Source: MGNI01 sp964353875
GTDB lineage: Bacteria > Chloroflexota > Anaerolineae > Anaerolineales > E44-bin32
Direction of reading: 5' to 3'
Assembly (NCBI GenBank): GCA_964353875.1
Contig: CAYGXU010000076.1
Span: 1-15,411, forward strand
Length of the DNA: 15,411 nucleotides
Positions 13,739 to 15,411 of this stretch are shown one piece after another (the stretch's first letter is position 1; the number at the start of each line of letters is the position of its first letter). Under the pieces are notes generated by a model. It searched no databases, was not told the DNA's origin, and worked only from the letters and a program-made list of their open reading frames with translations. The translations under genes were made by a program, and so were the position numbers.

Positions 13739-15079
13739 GTGTCCTTGGCCGGAACATATACTGCCGTGGAACTTCCAAGGGCGATTGAAGCTGTCTTAGA
13801 AAGAACAGTTGGCCTGGCGGGGGATAAGCCAGTTGCTGTTATTGCCGAATATCCCGCCCATCTTCCTGCGGTGGAAGGGGATCAGGAACAGCTTGCGCAG
13901 ATTATTATGAGCCTGGTCGCGCAAATGGTTGCAATCACGGATCGGGGCGAGATACACATTGGGGCGGAATTGCTAGCGGCAGGGGAATCACCTCAAATAG
14001 CGACACTCCTTGAAGGCAAACCGGAAAACCTTTCGCGTGGAGGGCCGTGGGCATTAGTCCGTGTGACTGGAAAGGGCACGACTGGTTTGGGGCGGGATTT
14101 GGCTTCATTGCGTGAATCCTACCATCGAACCCAAGAGCAACCGAGAGTATCTCGCGATGGCTATTCTTTAAAGATCTGCCGAGATATTATCGAAGGTTAT
14201 GGAGGGGAATTATGGATTGAGTTGGTTCCAGGGGAAGGTTTCTGCTTGAACATGGCTCTGCCCTTACGCGCCGCGCGTTATGGCAATGCCGATCTCACTC
14301 CCTTATATCGTATGGTTGAGACGAAATTGCCTGAGGGGGATAAAGCCATCAAAATGATCCTGCTAATGGCAGAAGAAGAGACTTTGCGGGACTTTCTCTC
14401 TCAGAACTTGGCGAAAGCTGGCTATCGTGTCTTACCGGCACACGATGGCGCCAGTGTACTCGCCTTGGCGCGCAGCGAGAAGCCTGACTTAATACTCTTA
14501 GACCTCGATGCGCGTGACCCACCCGGGTTTGATGTGGCAATGGTGCTGAAACAAGATAACAATACACGCGATATCCCGGTACTTTTCATGACCTCCGTTG
14601 CAGATCCGGACGTGGGGATGAGAATGGGGGCAGTGAATATTTTGGTTCGTCCGGAAGGAACAGGAAAACTCTTAGCAGCAATTGGGTCGGTTTTAGAATC
14701 TGGGATCAGTCCTTCGGCCCGAGTCTTGGTGATCGAATCGAATGATATCACTCGCGAGATGATCATTCATTGGATCCAGTCCCTCGGTTATCGTGTAACA
14801 GAAGCACGCGGCGCAGAAGAGGCCATGGCATTAGCTGAGCGACTGGAACCGGGATTGGTTTTAATTAATTCAAAATTGGCACGAGATCGTGATTACTGGC
14901 TGCTTCGTAGTCTGCGTCAACTTTCTCACGATGTGGAAATCTATATCATGGCAGAGGCGCTCACCGAGGAGGAAGGGAAAGCAGCTGTGAGTCGTGGGGC
15001 ATCTGGGTATAGCCAAACAGGGCGGCTTCGGGAGTTGTTAGATACAGTGAGAGATCGAAAGAATGGCTCCGAAAATTAA
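13739..15079 (+). CDS. Degenerate kinase ATPase-like domain fused to two receiver-like domains
   Basis: The 446-residue cytoplasmic protein starts at a GTG after an in-frame TAG at 13727; GGGAG is only 3 bases upstream, so the start is moderately sure. Residues about 5-176 follow a histidine-kinase ATPase domain (GDQEQLAQIIMSLVAQMV at the N-box, CRDIIEGYGGELW near the end). However, the N-box Asn, the DxGxG motif and the G2 glycines are missing, and there is no HisKA domain. REC1 (about 205-320) keeps the acidic cluster Glu212-214 and Asp255, but the conserved Lys is Arg304. REC2 (about 328-438) has Asn377 in place of the phospho-acceptor Asp. REC2 therefore cannot take phosphate in the usual way, and ATP binding is doubtful. 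A scaffold or phosphorylation-independent switch is inferred. Confidence 0.85.
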   Translation: MSLAGTYTAVELPRAIEAVLERTVGLAGDKPVAVIAEYPAHLPAVEGDQEQLAQIIMSLVAQMVAITDRGEIHIGAELLAAGESPQIATLLEGKPENLSRGGPWALVRVTGKGTTGLGRDLASLRESYHRTQEQPRVSRDGYSLKICRDIIEGYGGELWIELVPGEGFCLNMALPLRAARYGNADLTPLYRMVETKLPEGDKAIKMILLMAEEETLRDFLSQNLAKAGYRVLPAHDGASVLALARSEKPDLILLDLDARDPPGFDVAMVLKQDNNTRDIPVLFMTSVADPDVGMRMGAVNILVRPEGTGKLLAAIGSVLESGISPSARVLVIESNDITREMIIHWIQSLGYRVTEARGAEEAMALAERLEPGLVLINSKLARDRDYWLLRSLRQLSHDVEIYIMAEALTEEEGKAAVSRGASGYSQTGRLRELLDTVRDRKNGSEN

Positions 15080-15082
15080 ACG

Positions 15083-15121
15083 CGATTTCTCCGATTTTAT
15101 CGGCTCATTTTCCGTTTTTTT
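15083..15121 (+). terminator. Possible terminator after the kinase-like/receiver gene
   Basis: A short CCGAT-TTT-ATCGG hairpin (15091-15103) is followed 11 bases later by a T7 run (15115-15121), just after the stop codon. The stem is short and the gap before the T run is long, so confidence is limited. Confidence 0.4.
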
Positions 15122-15411
15122 AATTTCCACCTGAAGAAATCGAAGATTTTTCCCTCTTGATTTGCTTTACCGAAAAGACAATAGATTAACTTATCGCGAG
15201 AGAATCATCAAAGTTGCACATTATTGTATTACCGTTGAGCATTTGCACGATTCGCGCAAATCTTTGGCTGCGGTAGAAAGCTGCGTTGCGGTTTCTTCGC
15301 TTCATACTCTCTAATTGTGTCATCCTGAGGAGTCCTTCAGCTTCGCTCAGGATAAACTCGGTGACGGAAGACCCCTGAGACGAGAGTTCAATCCGATTCA
15401 TATTAGGGACT
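15122..15411. other. Noncoding end of window with dispersed palindrome
   Basis: No supported gene lies here. The region is AT-rich at first and then carries a REP-like palindrome at 15319-15366. No gene start was found before the window edge. Confidence 0.5.
15319..15366. repeat. REP-like dispersed palindromic repeat
   Basis: ATCCTGAG (15322-15329) is inverted as CTCAGGAT (15346-15353) around a 16-base loop containing CCTTCAGCTTCG. Sequences of this type (GTCATCCTGAG... with an internal GAAGCTGAAGGA on the other strand) recur in intergenic DNA of several bacterial phyla. This is recalled family knowledge, not a search result. Only one copy lies in the window. Confidence 0.55.

Noticed and set aside
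15186..15401. 71-codon minus-strand frame containing ILSEAEGLLRMT
   Set aside because: That phrase is the translation of the REP-like palindrome at 15319-15366, a common false gene call; no ribosome-binding site or domain is present.

Overview
The window looks like chromosomal DNA of a Chloroflexota bacterium, most likely of the Anaerolineae type. The main clues are a TadE-type pilin-like protein carrying very long Thr/Pro linkers of the TPTPTxT kind, secD and secF as separate genes, and many loosely conserved receiver/kinase proteins. This placement is an inference from protein style; there is no rRNA or other taxonomic marker here. No tRNA, rRNA, CRISPR array, transposase or phage gene was found.

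Region 1 (1-3876, + strand) holds two paralogous surface proteins in tandem. The first is cut by the window edge. The second is complete and starts with a TadE/type IV pilin-like N-terminus, followed by three related ~115-125 residue modules, each bounded by a Cys pair and separated by Thr/Pro linkers. The partial gene shows the same module order, so the pair arose by gene duplication.

Region 2 (3877-9694, + strand) is a four-gene signalling operon: a REC-GGDEF diguanylate cyclase with intact active and inhibitory sites, a membrane-bound sensor histidine kinase with all catalytic boxes, a REC-PAS-pseudokinase, and a REC-PAS protein with a short histidine-containing tail. None of the four has a DNA-binding output domain, so the readout is probably c-di-GMP and protein-protein contact. 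An activator-type promoter (11-bp-period direct repeats plus a -10 box without a -35 box) and a 10-bp leader hairpin precede the operon.

Region 3 (10086-13596, - strand) contains secD-secF, encoding the translocon accessory complex. Upstream lie a small P-loop protein and a SpoIIE/PP2C-like phosphatase that form their own short operon. A near-consensus promoter for secD overlaps the end of the P-loop gene. Its leader begins almost at once with a terminator-like hairpin whose 5' arm can also pair with the secD ribosome-binding site.

Region 4 (13739-15079, + strand), divergent from the phosphatase, encodes a protein built from a degenerate kinase ATPase-like domain and two receiver-like domains, the second lacking its phospho-acceptor Asp. 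The last 330 bases are noncoding and contain a dispersed REP-like palindrome.

The most notable signals are: the Cys-paired surface module and its fusion to a pilin-like N-terminus; a signalling set rich in catalytically degenerate kinases; the secDF leader; and a shared 11-bp-period operator-like repeat upstream of three transcription units.
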